From the NCBI RefSeq assembly GCF_018777385.1, contig NZ_JAFJYB010000001.1, forward strand, positions 310,001 through 374,000: 64,000 bases of DNA, written 5' to 3'. The translations under genes were made by a program, and so were the position numbers. The stretch comes from Candidatus Symbiopectobacterium endolongispinus. Lineage in GTDB: Bacteria > Pseudomonadota > Gammaproteobacteria > Enterobacterales > Enterobacteriaceae. Below, piece by piece: positions 17,519 through 29,000 of this stretch; the first letter of the stretch is position 1; each line of letters begins with the position of its first letter. The notes beneath the pieces are model-generated. The model was not told the origin of the DNA, did no database searches, and was given only the letters and a program-made list of their open reading frames with translations.

Positions 17519-18229
17519 ATGCGATTATATCAAGACATCGGTAACAAGATTCGGACAGATATTCTGGATGGTAAATATCAGGTGGGTGATCGTCTTCCTC
17601 CCGAGCGTGATATCGCAGAAAGTTTTTCCGTTAGCCGCAGTGTGGTGCGCGGAGCCTTGATCATGCTGGAGCTAGAGAAACTGATTGAGGTGCGTAAAGG
17701 CTCCGGCGTGTATGTGATTCAGATTCCAATCGAAGATAAGAACCGCAATGCAGACAGCGGTTACAGTCCGTTTGAACTGATGCAGGCGCGTCAACTGCTG
17801 GAGAGCGAAGTGGCAGCGATGCAGGCGACCAAGACCGATATTCTCAAGATAAAGCAGGCTATCAATCAGGAGCGTCAGGCGCTGGATAACGGCAGCGTAG
17901 ACGAGCTGTTCCACTGTTTGCTGGCGCAATCAACGCAAAACAGCGTGCTGGCCAATATGGTTTATGAAGTGTGGCAGGCGCGTAAACGCAGCTCCATGTG
18001 GCGCGGTTTGCACTCGCATACGGTAGATTTCAGCTACCAACGTCAGTGGCTGGATGATCACCAGCGTATTCTACGCGCGGTGACCCGCCGCGATGCCAAA
18101 CAGGCGCGCCAGGAGATGTGGCAGCATCTGGAGAATGTAAAGCATAAACTGCTGGAAATTTCGGATGTTGACGATCCGGCGTTCGACGGTTATCTGTTTG
18201 AATCGGTGCCTGCGCCGCAGGAAACGTAA
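17519..18229 (+). CDS. uxuR: UxuR, GntR-family repressor of the hexuronate (fructuronate/mannonate) genes
   Basis: A 236-residue FadR-type GntR regulator. The winged helix (residues 1-70) contains GDRLPPERDIAESFSVSRSV and VRGALIMLELEKLIEVRKGSG. The effector domain (from about 85) starts with SPFELMQARQLLESEVAA and ends MWQHLENVKHKLLEISDVDD, PAFDGYLFES, which matches UxuR better than ExuR. It is about 20 residues shorter than E. coli UxuR, mainly at the N-terminus and in the linker before FHCLLAQ. ATG at 17519 has AAGGA about 10 bases upstream. Convergent with uxuB; likely binds the operator-like sites in front of uxuA and uxuB. No lesion. Confidence 0.85.
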   Translation: MRLYQDIGNKIRTDILDGKYQVGDRLPPERDIAESFSVSRSVVRGALIMLELEKLIEVRKGSGVYVIQIPIEDKNRNADSGYSPFELMQARQLLESEVAAMQATKTDILKIKQAINQERQALDNGSVDELFHCLLAQSTQNSVLANMVYEVWQARKRSSMWRGLHSHTVDFSYQRQWLDDHQRILRAVTRRDAKQARQEMWQHLENVKHKLLEISDVDDPAFDGYLFESVPAPQET

Positions 18230-18299
18230 TAACAAGAGCTCCAGCGTCTCTTGCAAGAGATTCCCATGCTCTTGCAGGTTACACGCGTTTCTTCTGTTC

Positions 18300-18326
18300 G
18301 TTGTCCCGGCCTGTGCCGGGGACAAC
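18300..18326. terminator. Hairpin between convergent uxuR and uxuB
   Basis: GTTGTCCCGGC pairs with GCCGGGGACAAC (one bulged G) over a CTGT loop, between the converging stops at 18229 and 18336. A smaller palindrome TCTTGCAAGAGA lies at 18249-18260. Confidence 0.45.
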
Positions 18327-18335
18327 GAGGGGATG

Positions 18336-19801
18336 TTACAGCGTTGATACCGCCGCTTTTGCACCTTTCTCACTCAGCAGCAGGTACGCTTTAGTCACGC
18401 GGCGTACAAACTCTTCATTCTTCGCCAGATCGTCGCCGAAAATAGCCGTTAATTCTAACAGGGCCTGCACGCGTGCTGCACCGTCTTGTGTCGCATCGAC
18501 GACAGCGCGCAGTTGTGTTGCCATCGGATCGCGTACGTCGATGGTTTGACCGGCGTCATCCACGCCGCCCACATAACGCATCCAACCGGCGATGCCCAGC
18601 GTCAGGCAACTGTAATCGCTGCCGTTTTGCAGGTGCCGGCGCACGGATTCCACCATACGCTGCGGCAGCTTCTGCGTGTCGTCCATGGCGATTTGCCAGG
18701 TGCGGTGTTTTAGCGCCGGGTTGGTGAAACGGGTAATCAACTGTGCGGCATAGCCTGGTAAATCTTCGTTAACGTGCAGCGTCGGTGCCTGTTCTTCCAG
18801 CATCAAGCGTTGAGTCGCACGACGGTAATGGGCATCCGCCATACAGTCATTAATATGTTCGTAACCGGCCAGATACCCAAGATAAGCCAGGAAGGAGTGG
18901 CCACCGTTGAGCATGCGCAGCTTCATCTCTTCGAACGGCAGAACGTCATCCACCAACTGTGCGCCGGCCACTTCCCATTGTGGGCGCCCCACAACAAAGT
19001 TGTCTCCCACCACCCATTGAATGAAGGGTTCGCAAGCGATGCCTACAGGATCGGCGATGCCAATGGCCTGCTCCACTTCAGCCAGCGTTTCCGGCGTGGC
19101 GGCAGGTACGATGCGGTCCACCATGGTGTTGGGGAAAGTGACATTGGCCGCGATCCATTCCGCCAGCTCTGCGCTGCGCAGCTGTGCCAGCTCCAGCACC
19201 GCGCGTTTCACCACGTTGCCGTTTTCCGGCATGTTATCGCAAGAAAGCACGGTAAACGGTTTCAGACCACGTTCACGACACACGCGCAGTGCTTCTACCA
19301 GCAGACCCGGTCGGCAATTCCAAATCTTGCTTGATCAGCGGGTTATTGATGTCTACGCTGCCGCTGGTACGATCGATGCAGTAGCCTTTCTCGGTAACCG
19401 TCAGGGAAACAATGTTAACTTGTGGCTCTGCCAGTTTTTCCACCACGGCGTAGATACCTTCCAGACGTGCATACAGCGATTCGTGGACCGAACCGATAAC
19501 GATGGCCTGACTGCCTTCTGCCCCTTTTTCCAGCAAGGTATAGCGGTGGTCCTGCTCACGCAGTTGGCTAATCAGGCTTTCACCGCCAAACAATATCACT
19601 TCACAGTATCCCAGTCCCCGCCTTGTTGACTCAGAACGCGGTCGGTAAGCAGTGCCTGATGCGCGCGATGAAACGCCCCAAAGCCGATGTGCACCATGCG
19701 CTTGTGAGTGCATTACGATCGTACTGGGGGTGGCGTACGGTCTCTGGTAGCGGTGTGTTGGCAAGGGTGGCGTAATGCGTTGCGGTGGTCGACGTTGTCA
19801 T
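18336..19801 (-). pseudogene. uxuB: UxuB, D-mannonate oxidoreductase (fructuronate reductase), frameshifted at several points
   Basis: UxuB reduces D-fructuronate to D-mannonate with NADH, the step before UxuA. The C-terminal two thirds is open and well conserved (SCDNMPENGNVVK, VTFPNTMVDRIVPAATPETL, MLNGGHSFLAYLGYL, HRTWQIAMDDTQKLPQR). The N-terminal third is scattered: start ATG 19799-19801 reads MTTSTTATHYATLANTPLP, a C run near 19725 shifts it, VHIGFGAFHRAHQALLTDRVL lies in another frame, and WGYCEVILFGGESL in the next. Near 19305 a small deletion removes residues before LLVEALRVCRERGLK (which need yet another frame). At least four lesions, so the cluster probably cannot process fructuronate. 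An ATG-free C-terminal product from 19283 has no dinucleotide-binding domain. Confidence 0.88.
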
Positions 19802-20203
19802 AACAATATCCCCGAGTACGGTAGGCCATCATGCGCTAGCGCGTTCACTAGCCCTTGACGGTGGAGATTGTAGGAGAACAAGGTGAAAATTGGCCTGACC
19901 AAATAATGTAAAAAGACGCTTTGGTATAAAGTTTCACGGCAAAACTGTACTTATTTCCACGTAAAAAGCCAATTTGTTTGTCCAAAAAGCATTATTTTGG
20001 TGATATTGGTCAACCTATTTTGTTTTCTTGTTGGTGCTTTTTACTGGCTGGTGTAGGATGTCATTGGAATGATAAACAAAATTGGTAGGCCTATTTATCG
20101 CTTTGGTTGATGAGATTGATGACCTATCGTCCCGTAGCGATTGCCGTGGGCCGGGAACAGCGCAAGCGATGATTTTACAAGTTATTGATTAAGGATAATA
20201 AAG
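19802..20203. promoter_or_regulatory. Divergent uxuB/uxuA control region with three UxuR/ExuR-type operator candidates
   Basis: About 400 bases upstream of both genes. Three imperfect palindromes resemble the hexuronate operator AAATTGGTATACCAATTT: AAATTGGCCTGACCAAAT at 19887-19904, ATTGGTCAACCTAT at 20004-20017 and AAATTGGTAGGCCTATTT at 20078-20095 (about 15 of 18 matches). AAGGA lies 9 bases before the uxuA ATG. Spacing of the sites suggests looping or one site per promoter. Confidence 0.55.
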
Positions 20204-21397
20204 ATGGAACAAACCTGGCGTTGGTATGGCCCGAACGATCCTGTCTCTCTGGACGATGTCCGTCAGGCTGGAGCGACGGGTGTGGTGACCGCGTTGCACC
20301 ACATTGCGAATGGCGAAGTCTGGACAGTTGAAGAGATCGAAAAGCGTAAAGCAGAATTGAAAGCCAAAGGTCTGGTGTGGTCGGTGGTCGAGAGTGTACC
20401 GATCCATGAAGATATCAAAACGCAAACCGGTCGCTATCAGCACTATATTGCTAACTACCAGCAGTCACTGCGCAATCTGGCGCAGTGCGGCATCGACACC
20501 GTGTGCTACAACTTTATGCCGATTCTGGACTGGACGCGTACCGATCTGGAATACCAACTGCCGGACGGTTCCAAAGCGCAGCGCTTTGATCAAATCGCTT
20601 TTGCGGCGTTTGAATTGCATATTCTCAAACGTGAGGGTGCAAAGAACGATTACACCGAAGAAGAGCAGGTGCAGGCCGCCGCTTACTTTGAAGCCATGAC
20701 CGAAGCGGATATCGCGCGTTTGACCGGCAATATCATCGCCGGTCTGCCGGGGGCGGAAGAAGGTTATACTCTGGAGCAGTTCCGTGCGCGTCTGGCGGAA
20801 TATGACGGCATTGACCATAGCAAGCTGCGTGAACACCTGGGCTACTTCCTTAAGCAAATCGTGCCGGTTGCCGAAGAAGCAGGTATCCGCATGGCGATCC
20901 ACCCGGACGATCCGCCGCGTCCGATTCTGGGGTTGCCACGCGTGGTGTCCACCATTGAAGATATGCAATGGATGAAGGATACCATGGATAATATCCACAA
21001 CGGTTTCACCATGTGCACCGGCTCTTACGGTGTGCGTGCGGATAACGATCTGGTCAAGATGATCGAAACCTTTGGCGATCGCATCCACTTCACCCACCTG
21101 CGTGCGACCTGTCGCGAGCAGAACCCGAAAACCTTCCACGAAGCGGCGCATCTGGGCGGCGACGTGAATATGGTGGCAGTGGTGAAAGCGATCCTGACGG
21201 AAGAATCACGCCGTAAAGCGGCGGGCGATCTGCGTACGATTCCGATGCGCCCTGACCACGGTCACCAGATGCTCGACGATCTTCTGAAGAAGAAAACCAA
21301 TCCCGGTTATTCGGCTATTGGCCGTCTGAAAGGGCTGGCGGAAGTGCGCGGCGTAGAACTGGCGCTCAAGCAAGTATTCTTCCCTGAACTGCTGTAA
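20204..21397 (+). CDS. uxuA: UxuA, mannonate dehydratase
   Basis: UxuA dehydrates D-mannonate to 2-keto-3-deoxygluconate in the cytoplasm, using Fe2+ or Mn2+. A 397-residue TIM-barrel protein, close to E. coli UxuA (394): [16 protein letters not shown] at the start, [48 protein letters not shown] (metal ligands), [31 protein letters not shown], and [15 protein letters not shown] near the end. No lesion. Its partner uxuB is a pseudogene, so the enzyme may have no substrate from fructuronate unless mannonate is taken up directly. Confidence 0.96.
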   Translation: MEQTWRWYGPNDPVSLDDVRQAGATGVVTALHHIANGEVWTVEEIEKRKAELKAKGLVWSVVESVPIHEDIKTQTGRYQHYIANYQQSLRNLAQCGIDTVCYNFMPILDWTRTDLEYQLPDGSKAQRFDQIAFAAFELHILKREGAKNDYTEEEQVQAAAYFEAMTEADIARLTGNIIAGLPGAEEGYTLEQFRARLAEYDGIDHSKLREHLGYFLKQIVPVAEEAGIRMAIHPDDPPRPILGLPRVVSTIEDMQWMKDTMDNIHNGFTMCTGSYGVRADNDLVKMIETFGDRIHFTHLRATCREQNPKTFHEAAHLGGDVNMVAVVKAILTEESRRKAAGDLRTIPMRPDHGHQMLDDLLKKKTNPGYSAIGRLKGLAEVRGVELALKQVFFPELL

Positions 21398-21428
21398 TAC
21401 GGCAGCTTCACCGTAGCAATACGCTCAA

Positions 21429-21455
21429 GAGGCGCTAGCGTTCACGCAGCGCCTC
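21429..21455. terminator. Hairpin between uxuA and the HlyD-like gene
   Basis: GAGGCGCT and AGCGCCTC form a perfect 8-bp stem with an 11-base loop, overlapping the stop of the converging HlyD-like gene and lying 32 bases past uxuA. Probably a bidirectional terminator; no strong U run follows. Confidence 0.45.
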
Positions 21456-22370
21456 ATTCACTTTATTCAGTGGCTTGATTAAGTAATCGAGCACGCTTTT
21501 TTGCCCGGTTTTAATCTCCACATTGGCCATCATGCCGGGAACAATGGCAAACCGGTCGCCGTTTTTATTGGTCAACCCATTCTCCAGCGTGCGCACATAA
21601 ACCCGGTAATAATACTGATCGCGCCGTACTTCATCTTGCAACGTATCTGGTGAAACGCTTTCTACTTCGCCGTTGAGATCGCCATAAATCGATGAGTCAT
21701 GGGCGGTAATTTTAACAATGACAGGCAATCCAGGGCGGATATACGCGATATCGCGCGGGTTGACGGCATACAGATTGCGTGCTTCATCGATCTTGCCGCG
21801 GATTTCACTGATTTGTCGCCGCAGACGGATCACTTCAACTGCACTGGCCGCGCCGCGTGCCACCAGCGGTTCGGTCATTTTCAATTCCTGCTCTACCAGT
21901 CGCATGGACTGTTGCAGGTTAAGCGCGGTTTCATCTCGGTTACGCAGGCGGGATTCATACAGCTGACGTTCGCGCGCCGCCAGATTGGGATCTTTCAATG
22001 TCTCTTCGCTAAAGCGCAGCGGCTCTCCGCTTAGCTCCGCGCGCAACCGTTCCGCCGAGGCGCGCAGGGTGGTTACGCGCAAAAAGGCCTCACCGTAGAC
22101 GGACTGGGCGCGATTGATGTCCAGCTGTGCCAGCGTCTGGCCTTTTTCCACGATATTCCCTTGCTGGACATACAGGTTATCAATGACGCCACCATCAAGA
22201 CTTTCAATCACCTGGGCTCGCGTGGATGGGGTGACTTTGCCACTACCGACGGTGACTTCATCGAGAATGGCGATTTTCGCCCAGGCGAAAAACACCACCA
22301 ACCCCAGCAGCGTCAGCCAAATCACTCTGGAGGGAGCTTTCCCTTTTGTGCTGAACAGCGTCTTGTTCAT
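21435..22370 (-). CDS. HlyD-family membrane fusion protein of the type I system, internally deleted
   Basis: The periplasmic adaptor of a type I secretion system (LapC/BapC type). N-terminal membrane anchor (VIWLTLLGLVVFFAWAKIAIL, quoted as VIWLTLLGLVVFFAWAKI), first lipoyl half (VIESLDGGVIDNLYVQQGNIV), coiled-coil hairpin, and a C-terminal beta-barrel part (NPRDIAYIRPGLPVIVKI, VPGMMANVEIKTGQKSV) are seen. Only 311 residues are present, versus about 385-395 in the family. After EARNLYAV the sequence jumps to NPRDIAYI, so about 75 residues (second half of the coiled coil and the second lipoyl half) are gone while the frame is kept. Probably non-functional though open. It ends the operon bap, tolC-like, ABC, hlyD. 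Confidence 0.8.
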   Translation of the reverse strand: MNKTLFSTKGKAPSRVIWLTLLGLVVFFAWAKIAILDEVTVGSGKVTPSTRAQVIESLDGGVIDNLYVQQGNIVEKGQTLAQLDINRAQSVYGEAFLRVTTLRASAERLRAELSGEPLRFSEETLKDPNLAARERQLYESRLRNRDETALNLQQSMRLVEQELKMTEPLVARGAASAVEVIRLRRQISEIRGKIDEARNLYAVNPRDIAYIRPGLPVIVKITAHDSSIYGDLNGEVESVSPDTLQDEVRRDQYYYRVYVRTLENGLTNKNGDRFAIVPGMMANVEIKTGQKSVLDYLIKPLNKVNEALRER

Positions 22371-22381
22371 GATTTTCTCCC

Positions 22382-24522
22382 TTAGGCGACCTGCTGCGCA
22401 TTATCCAGCGGTTTGCTGACTGCCTTGAGTATCTGGTCTTTGGGTCCATCGGCAATAACGCGCCCGTTGTCGATGACAATCAGCCTGTCGACCAGTTTGA
22501 GCAGTGCCGGGCGATGTGTCACCAACACCAGCGTGCGCCCTTCCAGCCAGCTTTTCATCTGGCGAATAACGTGTTCTTCCAGTTGTTCATCCATTGAGGC
22601 CGTGGGTTCATCCATCAGCACGATCTGCGGATTGCGCAGGATAAGACGGCTTAGCGGCACCATTTGGCGCTGCCCGCCAGACAGGCCGCTCCCGCCTTCC
22701 TGGATGATGCGCTCAAGACTGGAGGCATCTTGCTGCACCATGCTGAGTGCTCCGCTGATACGCAATGCTGCCAGTAATTCCTGCTCACTGGCGTGGGGGT
22801 TGCCCAGCATCAGGTTTTGCCTGAGACTGCCAAAAAACAGCCGAGAATCCTGTGAAATAAAGCCAACCTGACGTCGCATGTCTGCCGGGTCCATGTGTGC
22901 CATGTCTACGCCGTCCAGCGTTACTTTGCCGCGCGTGGCGGTTGCCTGCCCGGCGAGCAGCTTGAGTAGGGTGGATTTTACGGTGCCGACCTTGCCCAGT
23001 ATTGCCACGCGTTCGGCGGGTTTGATATCCAGCGTGTTAATAAACACCGCGTTATTTCCCTTTTACGGATCGTAGCTGTACAGAGCCTGCGTCACTTGGT
23101 AGTGGCCTTGCAGCACCGGGCAGTGGGCGATTTCTCGTGCCTCAGGTCTGTCGAGCGGTTTTTGCAGCAGTTCATCGAGTCCGGTCAGGGCATTTTTGGC
23201 GTGCTGCCAGCGTGAGAACACCATGGTCAATTGCATCAGCGGAGCGATGATGTGCGGGATGACAATAGGCTACACGCCACCAGCGTACCGGTGGTGATGT
23301 CGCCAGCCAACACCAGATAACTGCCGAACACCAACATGCCAGCATAGGTGAGCTGCTGTACTGTCGAGGCCCATCCGGTCAGACGTGCGCCCCAGAGGCG
23401 CTGCTTCATGCCGACGGCGGCGCTCACCTCGTGAGTTTGCTCCCACTGCCGCTGGAAATGGGGTTCTGCCTGAAGTGCCTTGATGTCTTCGACGCCCTCA
23501 ATCGATTCCACCAGCACCGCGTTGCGCAGCGCGCTCTCGCGCATGCCGTCTTTAGCCAGTTTTGCCATCGGCCATTGCAGCAAGATGCCGGGAATGACAA
23601 TCAGCGGGATCGCCAACATGGGAATAAACACCAGCGGGCCGCCAATAAAGGACATCAGCGCCAGAAACAGCAGCACAAAAGGCATGTCTGCCGCCGCGCC
23701 GACGGCGGTAGAGGTCAGTAATTCACGGACCTGATCGATTTCTCGCAGTTGAGAGATAAAGGAGCCGGTGGATTTGGGACGTGCTTCATTCTTGATAGCC
23801 AGCACGCGGTCGAACAGTATGCCGGAAACCCGCAGATCGATCTGCTTGCCCATCAAATCGGAGATCACCGTGCGGGATAAACGAATCGCGTATTCAATAG
23901 CGGCAGCCAGCAGCACACCACCAAACAACACCCACAGCGTGGGCATAGACTGTGAGGGGATAACGCGATCGTAGACCTGCATCGAAAACAGAATGCCTGC
24001 CAGTGCCAACACATTGCCGATGATAGAGGCCAGCGCCACTTCGCCGATCTGTCGTTTGGCATGGGCAAAGTGCTGCCAGAACCAGTGTTTACGGTAGGGC
24101 TTGACGAAATCATCGATGCGGGCATCGCGACCACGTTCGGCAATGCCGGTAAGCACCAGCGTGTCCTGAATCTGCGATTGCAACGTCTCTTTGTCGATTT
24201 TGCGCTGTAAATCGCCACCGTCGCTGCGCCAGTACAGCAAATTCTGGTCCTCATCGATGGCTTCGATCACCAGTACGCTGCCGTCATGGGCGGCGGCCAG
24301 TACCGGAAGAATACCCTGGCTCCAGCGCAAACGATCCCAGCGGCACAGGCTGGTGTGCAGTCCCATCAGGCGAGCTATCTGTTCCAGCTTGCGCGCTAGC
24401 GGCAGTTGTTCATGCCAGCGCATCTGTTGTGCGACGGTGCGCACATCAATAACATGCCCATAATGCGCGGCTGTTCTTGCCAGTGCGGCGCTCCATATTT
24501 CTGTGGTGGCAGATGCAGTCAT
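22382..24522 (-). pseudogene. LapB-type ABC transporter of the type I secretion system, frameshift and stop
   Basis: Inner-membrane ATPase for the adhesin. From ATG 24520-24522 it has an N-terminal C39-like domain without obvious catalytic Cys (about 1-130), then the transmembrane domain (GNVLALAGILFSMQVYDRVIP, split as GNVLALAGILFS and MQVYDRVIP). The frame shifts near 23250, just after ACSLLSSRT; the expected IAPLMQLTMVFSRWQHA and linker follow in another frame. TAA at 23063-23065 then interrupts it before the nucleotide-binding domain. Walker A reads GKVGTVKST, with Val (22979-22981) replacing the Gly before Lys; LSGGQRQ and LMDEPTASMD remain. Three independent hits mean loss of function. 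Confidence 0.87.
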
Positions 24523-24585
24523 GCAATCTCCTGTGAGTAAACACGTGGTTATCAGCCACTTTTCACACTATTACCGTCGATGCCA

Positions 24586-25967
24586 TTACAGTGATGGCAG
24601 CCGATCGCCATTGGCTTTGTCTCGCTCTATACCGAGCATATCCAGCAGATTATCGACGGCAGCCGCGTAGTTGACTGTTGCATCCCAGCCGTCAAACTGT
24701 GCCATTGCTCGGGCGTTTTCAGCCTGAAGCACGTCCTGCTCCACGCTGAGTAGATCGTTAAGGCTGCGTTTGCTCAGGCGATATTCGTCGCGATAGACAT
24801 CGCGAGTATAGTTTGCGCTGGTGAGCTGGCGTTCGCTGGCAGCCTGACGTTGCTGCGCGCCAATCATGTCGGCATAGGACGTGGCTGCGCGCTGGTTAAT
24901 ATCCAGCTTAGCCGCTTCCACCTCATCCTGTGCGGCCTCGCGTGCATTCTGAGCGGCATCAATCTGTGCGCTGACGGCACCGCCCTGATAGATAGGCGCT
25001 TCCACCAGTAGGCGCGATTGCGGGTATCATTGCGCGCGCCGCCTGCACAGACAAACTGGGCCAATGTTTGGCTTCTGCCTGCCTGATACGCTGTCGGGCC
25101 GCTTCCTGACGTGACTGTGCACTGCGTACCTGCGCGCTTTGTTCGTAGGGCAACGCCTGTAAGGTGACCTCTTGCTGTAGCAGCGTTTGCGGCAAATCCG
25201 GTAGGCGCGTAGGTACCACACCGGTTAACACGGTCAATTGCGCCAGCGCGGAACGCTGCTGTGCAAGATATTGCTCCAGTGTCGCAACCGTGCCCGCGAT
25301 ACGCGTCTCCGCTTGCAACACATCCGATTGAGAGTTCAGTCCGGCTTGCGCGCGCATTTGCGCGATGGCTTTCACGGCTTCAAGTGAGGTGATATGTCGC
25401 TCAGCCGAGGCAGACAACGTTTGATAGCGCTTGACCTGTAAATAGGCGAGCAGCGTTTGTTGACCGACACCGGTCATGATGCTGTAGAGCTAGCTGGTAG
25501 CGGTAAGCATCCGAGAGATGATGCTGTTCGTCGATGCTGCCGCTGGTTTTACCAAAATCGTAGATAAGCTGAGTTAACGAGACACCAGCCGAGGTGGTGC
25601 GGCCGCGCGTGCCGGGGGTATCACTCTGGTTTTGTCGACCAACGCCGCCGTTTAGCGCAATCTGCGGCATCCGGGCGCTTTCCGCCAGTTTCAATTCGCT
25701 TGCACCGATACGGATTTGCGCTGCCGCTTGGGCGATTTGTGGGTTTCGGGCAAAGGCACGCAGAATGGCCTGTTCCAGACTCAGACTGTCGACCTGCTGT
25801 TCACTGGGGGCTGCCTGCCAGGTCACACCCAGTTGTTGAGCCAAGAGTGGCGTGGCTCCTAACGCAGCGGTGAAAAGAAAAAGCAGGCTCAGACAGCGTA
25901 AGGCTGTTCCTAAGTGTGGCTGGCAAACGTCATTTCTGGCAAAAAAAGTGTGCTTAATTTTCAACAT
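24586..25967 (-). pseudogene. TolC-like outer-membrane channel (LapE type) of the type I system, frameshifted
   Basis: Third component of the system, a TolC-family trimeric channel. Start MLKIKHTFFARNDV at 25967 (an in-frame ATG at 25979 is also possible). A signal-like hydrophobic stretch (LSLLFLFTAALGATPLLAQ) is followed by LSLEQAILRAFARNPQIAQAAAQIR. After YDFGKTSGSIDEQHHLSDAYRYQL (quoted as YDFGKTSGSI and HHLSDAYRYQL), near 25490, the frame changes; MTGVGQQTLLAYLQVKRYQ and later PDLPQTLLQQEVTLQA follow. Near 25015-25030 it changes again, and YWWEAPIYQGGAVSAQIDAA and a C-terminal stretch to MLGIERDKANGDRLPSL follow. At least two indels. Confidence 0.82.
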
Positions 25968-26037
25968 TATCAACACCATGATCGTCGTGTGCACCACAGG
26001 CAACAGTGTGCCTGTGGTGGTTGCTTCCGTTTTGTTA

Positions 26038-29000
26038 TTAGACGATGTTGACGTGCAGTCCTTGCTGCACCAGCACATCTCCCAGCGTGTTGCCGCTCTC
26101 TAACGCCGAGTTGTGATACACATCGAACATCATGCCATCCAGCGCCCGTTGCCCGGCCAAGGACCAAGTGCCGCTGGGGTCGGGGATCAAATTGACCTCG
26201 TTACCGGTCGCGCCCAGGATGCGCAAATCGTCTTCGGGTTTATCGGTGACAGACAGCGCGCGCCAAATCGAGCGTGATGCTGTTGGTGCCTGAAGCCCCG
26301 AGATCGAAGATTTCGATGTTGTCGATGCTGAGTCCAAGAGCGGTAAGATCCAGTGCCAGATGTTCGCCACTTAGCGCCAGCGTATCGGTGCCTGCGCCGC
26401 CGTCGATATGAAGCGCGTCAAGTACAGAAACCTGAAGCAAGTCATCGCCGTCACTGCCGGTTAGCGTGTTGCTGTCAGTGGGCACGATAGCAACGCCGCC
26501 GATGCTGTAGCTGATATCGCTCGGCGTGTTCACCGTGGCGCTGGCACCGGTACTTTGCACCTCGTTCAGACTGGCGAGCGTCAAGGTACTGTCATCATGC
26601 GTCGTGCTCGTTTCGTGACTGGTTGCGGCGGTGTGGCTGGTTTCCAGCGAGACGCCACTCTCCTCAAGGGTCAGGCTTTGGCTCTCAAGGCTTGCTAACG
26701 TCAGGGGCAGTGAGATGCCGGTAGTCAGCCCGGCAGAAACGCCGACGCTATTGCCCGCCACATCGGTGACACTCGCGGACACTAGCGTGCCGGTTAACAC
26801 TGCGAGGATGTTGAGCACGGTTAACCCCTGTGACGTGAGCAGTGAGCTTTCCAATATGGCGGTCCAACTGCCATCGGCTTGCACCGTGCCGGTCAGGTTA
26901 ATGCCGTTAAGCACGGAGTTGGTTTTGAGCAGTGAAACGGAGACCTGCGCACCCGCCTGCACATTGCGACTTTCACCGTGGATTGCCAGGCCGTTGGTGA
27001 TAATACTCAGCGCACTTAACAACGTGGTCGGATCGATCCCCAATTGCGGCAGCGCATGGGTTTTGACAATCGCCGCGCCGCTGGCACTTGTGCTGTTGCC
27101 ATAGCGATCGGTCACGGTGACGCCCACGTTCAGGTTGCCGTCAACAATGTTGATCAGATTGGCGGTCGGCACCGTAACGCTCCAACTGCCATTGGCGGTA
27201 ACCGGGGTGGTTAGCACCAGTCCGCCGATGTTGACGCGCATGCTGCCGCCCACGGCATTACTGACGGTCCCACTGATGGTTTAGTTGGACTGTGCTTCCG
27301 TCAGGTTGAGATAGCCATCACCGAACAGGGAACCCAGCGACAGCGTCGGCAGGTTATGGATACCGATGCCTACGCTAGTACTGATGCTGACATTTTTGCC
27401 CGCCGGGTTGGTGAGTGCAACGCCCAGCGCCAGAGTACCGTCGGTAAGCGCAGTGAGATCGGTGGCGGACAAACCAACCGACCAGGTGCCATCGCTTTGT
27501 ACCACGGTTGTCAGGGTTCTGCTTCCCAGCGTGACGCGCAGCGTTGAACCCACCGCATTGGTTGTGGTGCCGCTCAGGGTTTGGCCCAGTGCCGCTTCCG
27601 CCACGTTGAGATAGCCATCACCACCAAACAGTGAATTAAGGCTGATGGTCGGTAAGTTTTTGGTGATGGACGTAATGGTTTGGCTGATTGAACCGGTGTT
27701 ACCGCTCGCGTTAGTTACCTCTACCTTCACCGAGATGCTGCCATCGACCAGCGCAGCGAGATCGGAGGGTTGTAAGGTCAGACTGAAGGCACCGGCGGCA
27801 TCGACCGTGGTTTGGGGTTTTACTGCCCAGCGTCACGGAAACCTGCGATCCGACCGCGGCGTTGGTGACCACCCCACTCAACGTTTGTGCGACCAAGGCT
27901 TCTGCCGCATTGAGGAAGCCATCGCCACCAAAAAGGGGTTAAGCGTAACCACGGGCAGGGAGAAGCCCAGCGTTAAGCCACCACCGAGTGAAACGCTGTT
28001 GCCAACGCTGTCGCTGGCGCTTACGGTCACATTGCCGTTGCCCAGATTTTGCAGCAATGCTAATGCATCGGTGCCGACGCTGGCACTCCACTTACCGTCA
28101 GCTCAGACCGTTGCGGTCAACGTTCTTACGCCAGCCAAATCAATCGTCAGCTGCGTGCAGGACACCAGATTCAGCGCGGTGCCGCTGATCGTCTGAGCGT
28201 TTACCAGATCGCCGAGATTGAGCAGTCCGTCACCGAATATCGGATCGAGCGTCAGGCTGGGCGGGTTATTGATGATGGCCGGTACGTTGGCGGTTTTGCT
28301 GACCACGTTGCCGCCGTAATCGGTAACACTGACGCCGAGCGCCAGCGTACCGTCCTGCAAGGCTTTCAAATCCAGCGTAGGGATAGAGAGGCTCCATGCG
28401 CCGCCAGCACCCACGGTAGTGGTATAGGTTTTGGTGTCCAGTGTAACGGCGACATTAAAGGCACCTTTGGTGAGATCGATATTGCCTACTACGCCGCTGA
28501 TGATTTGGTTGGTGGCAGCTTCAAGCGCGTTCAGACCATTATTACCAAAGGCAAGAACCGAATCGATGGTTGGCACAGAACGTAATACATCGATGTCGAT
28601 CAGTTGATTCTTGCTGTTGCCATTGATGTCCACAATGTCAACGTTCACCTGCAACAATCCGTCAGAAAGGCCGGAGAGCAGAGAGGAAGGGAATGACACA
28701 CTCCAGGCTCCGCCAGCGCCGACGGTGGCCTCCAGCGTGGTACCTGCGATGGTGACACTGACTTTAGCGCCGAGAGAACTGCCGGTAGCGTGGCCGCTGA
28801 TGACCTGCGTTAGCAGCGATTCGGCATAGTTGAGGATGCCGTTGTTGCCGAAAATATCGTCAACGCCTGCGCCCATCGTCTGGTTGAGCGCCACGTTCAA
28901 GGTCACGGCGGTACTTCTGCTGTTACCGGCGGCGTCAGTAATGGTCAGGCCGATAACTTGCGGGCCGTCGGTCAGGCTGGTGAGATCCAGGTTCGTGAAA

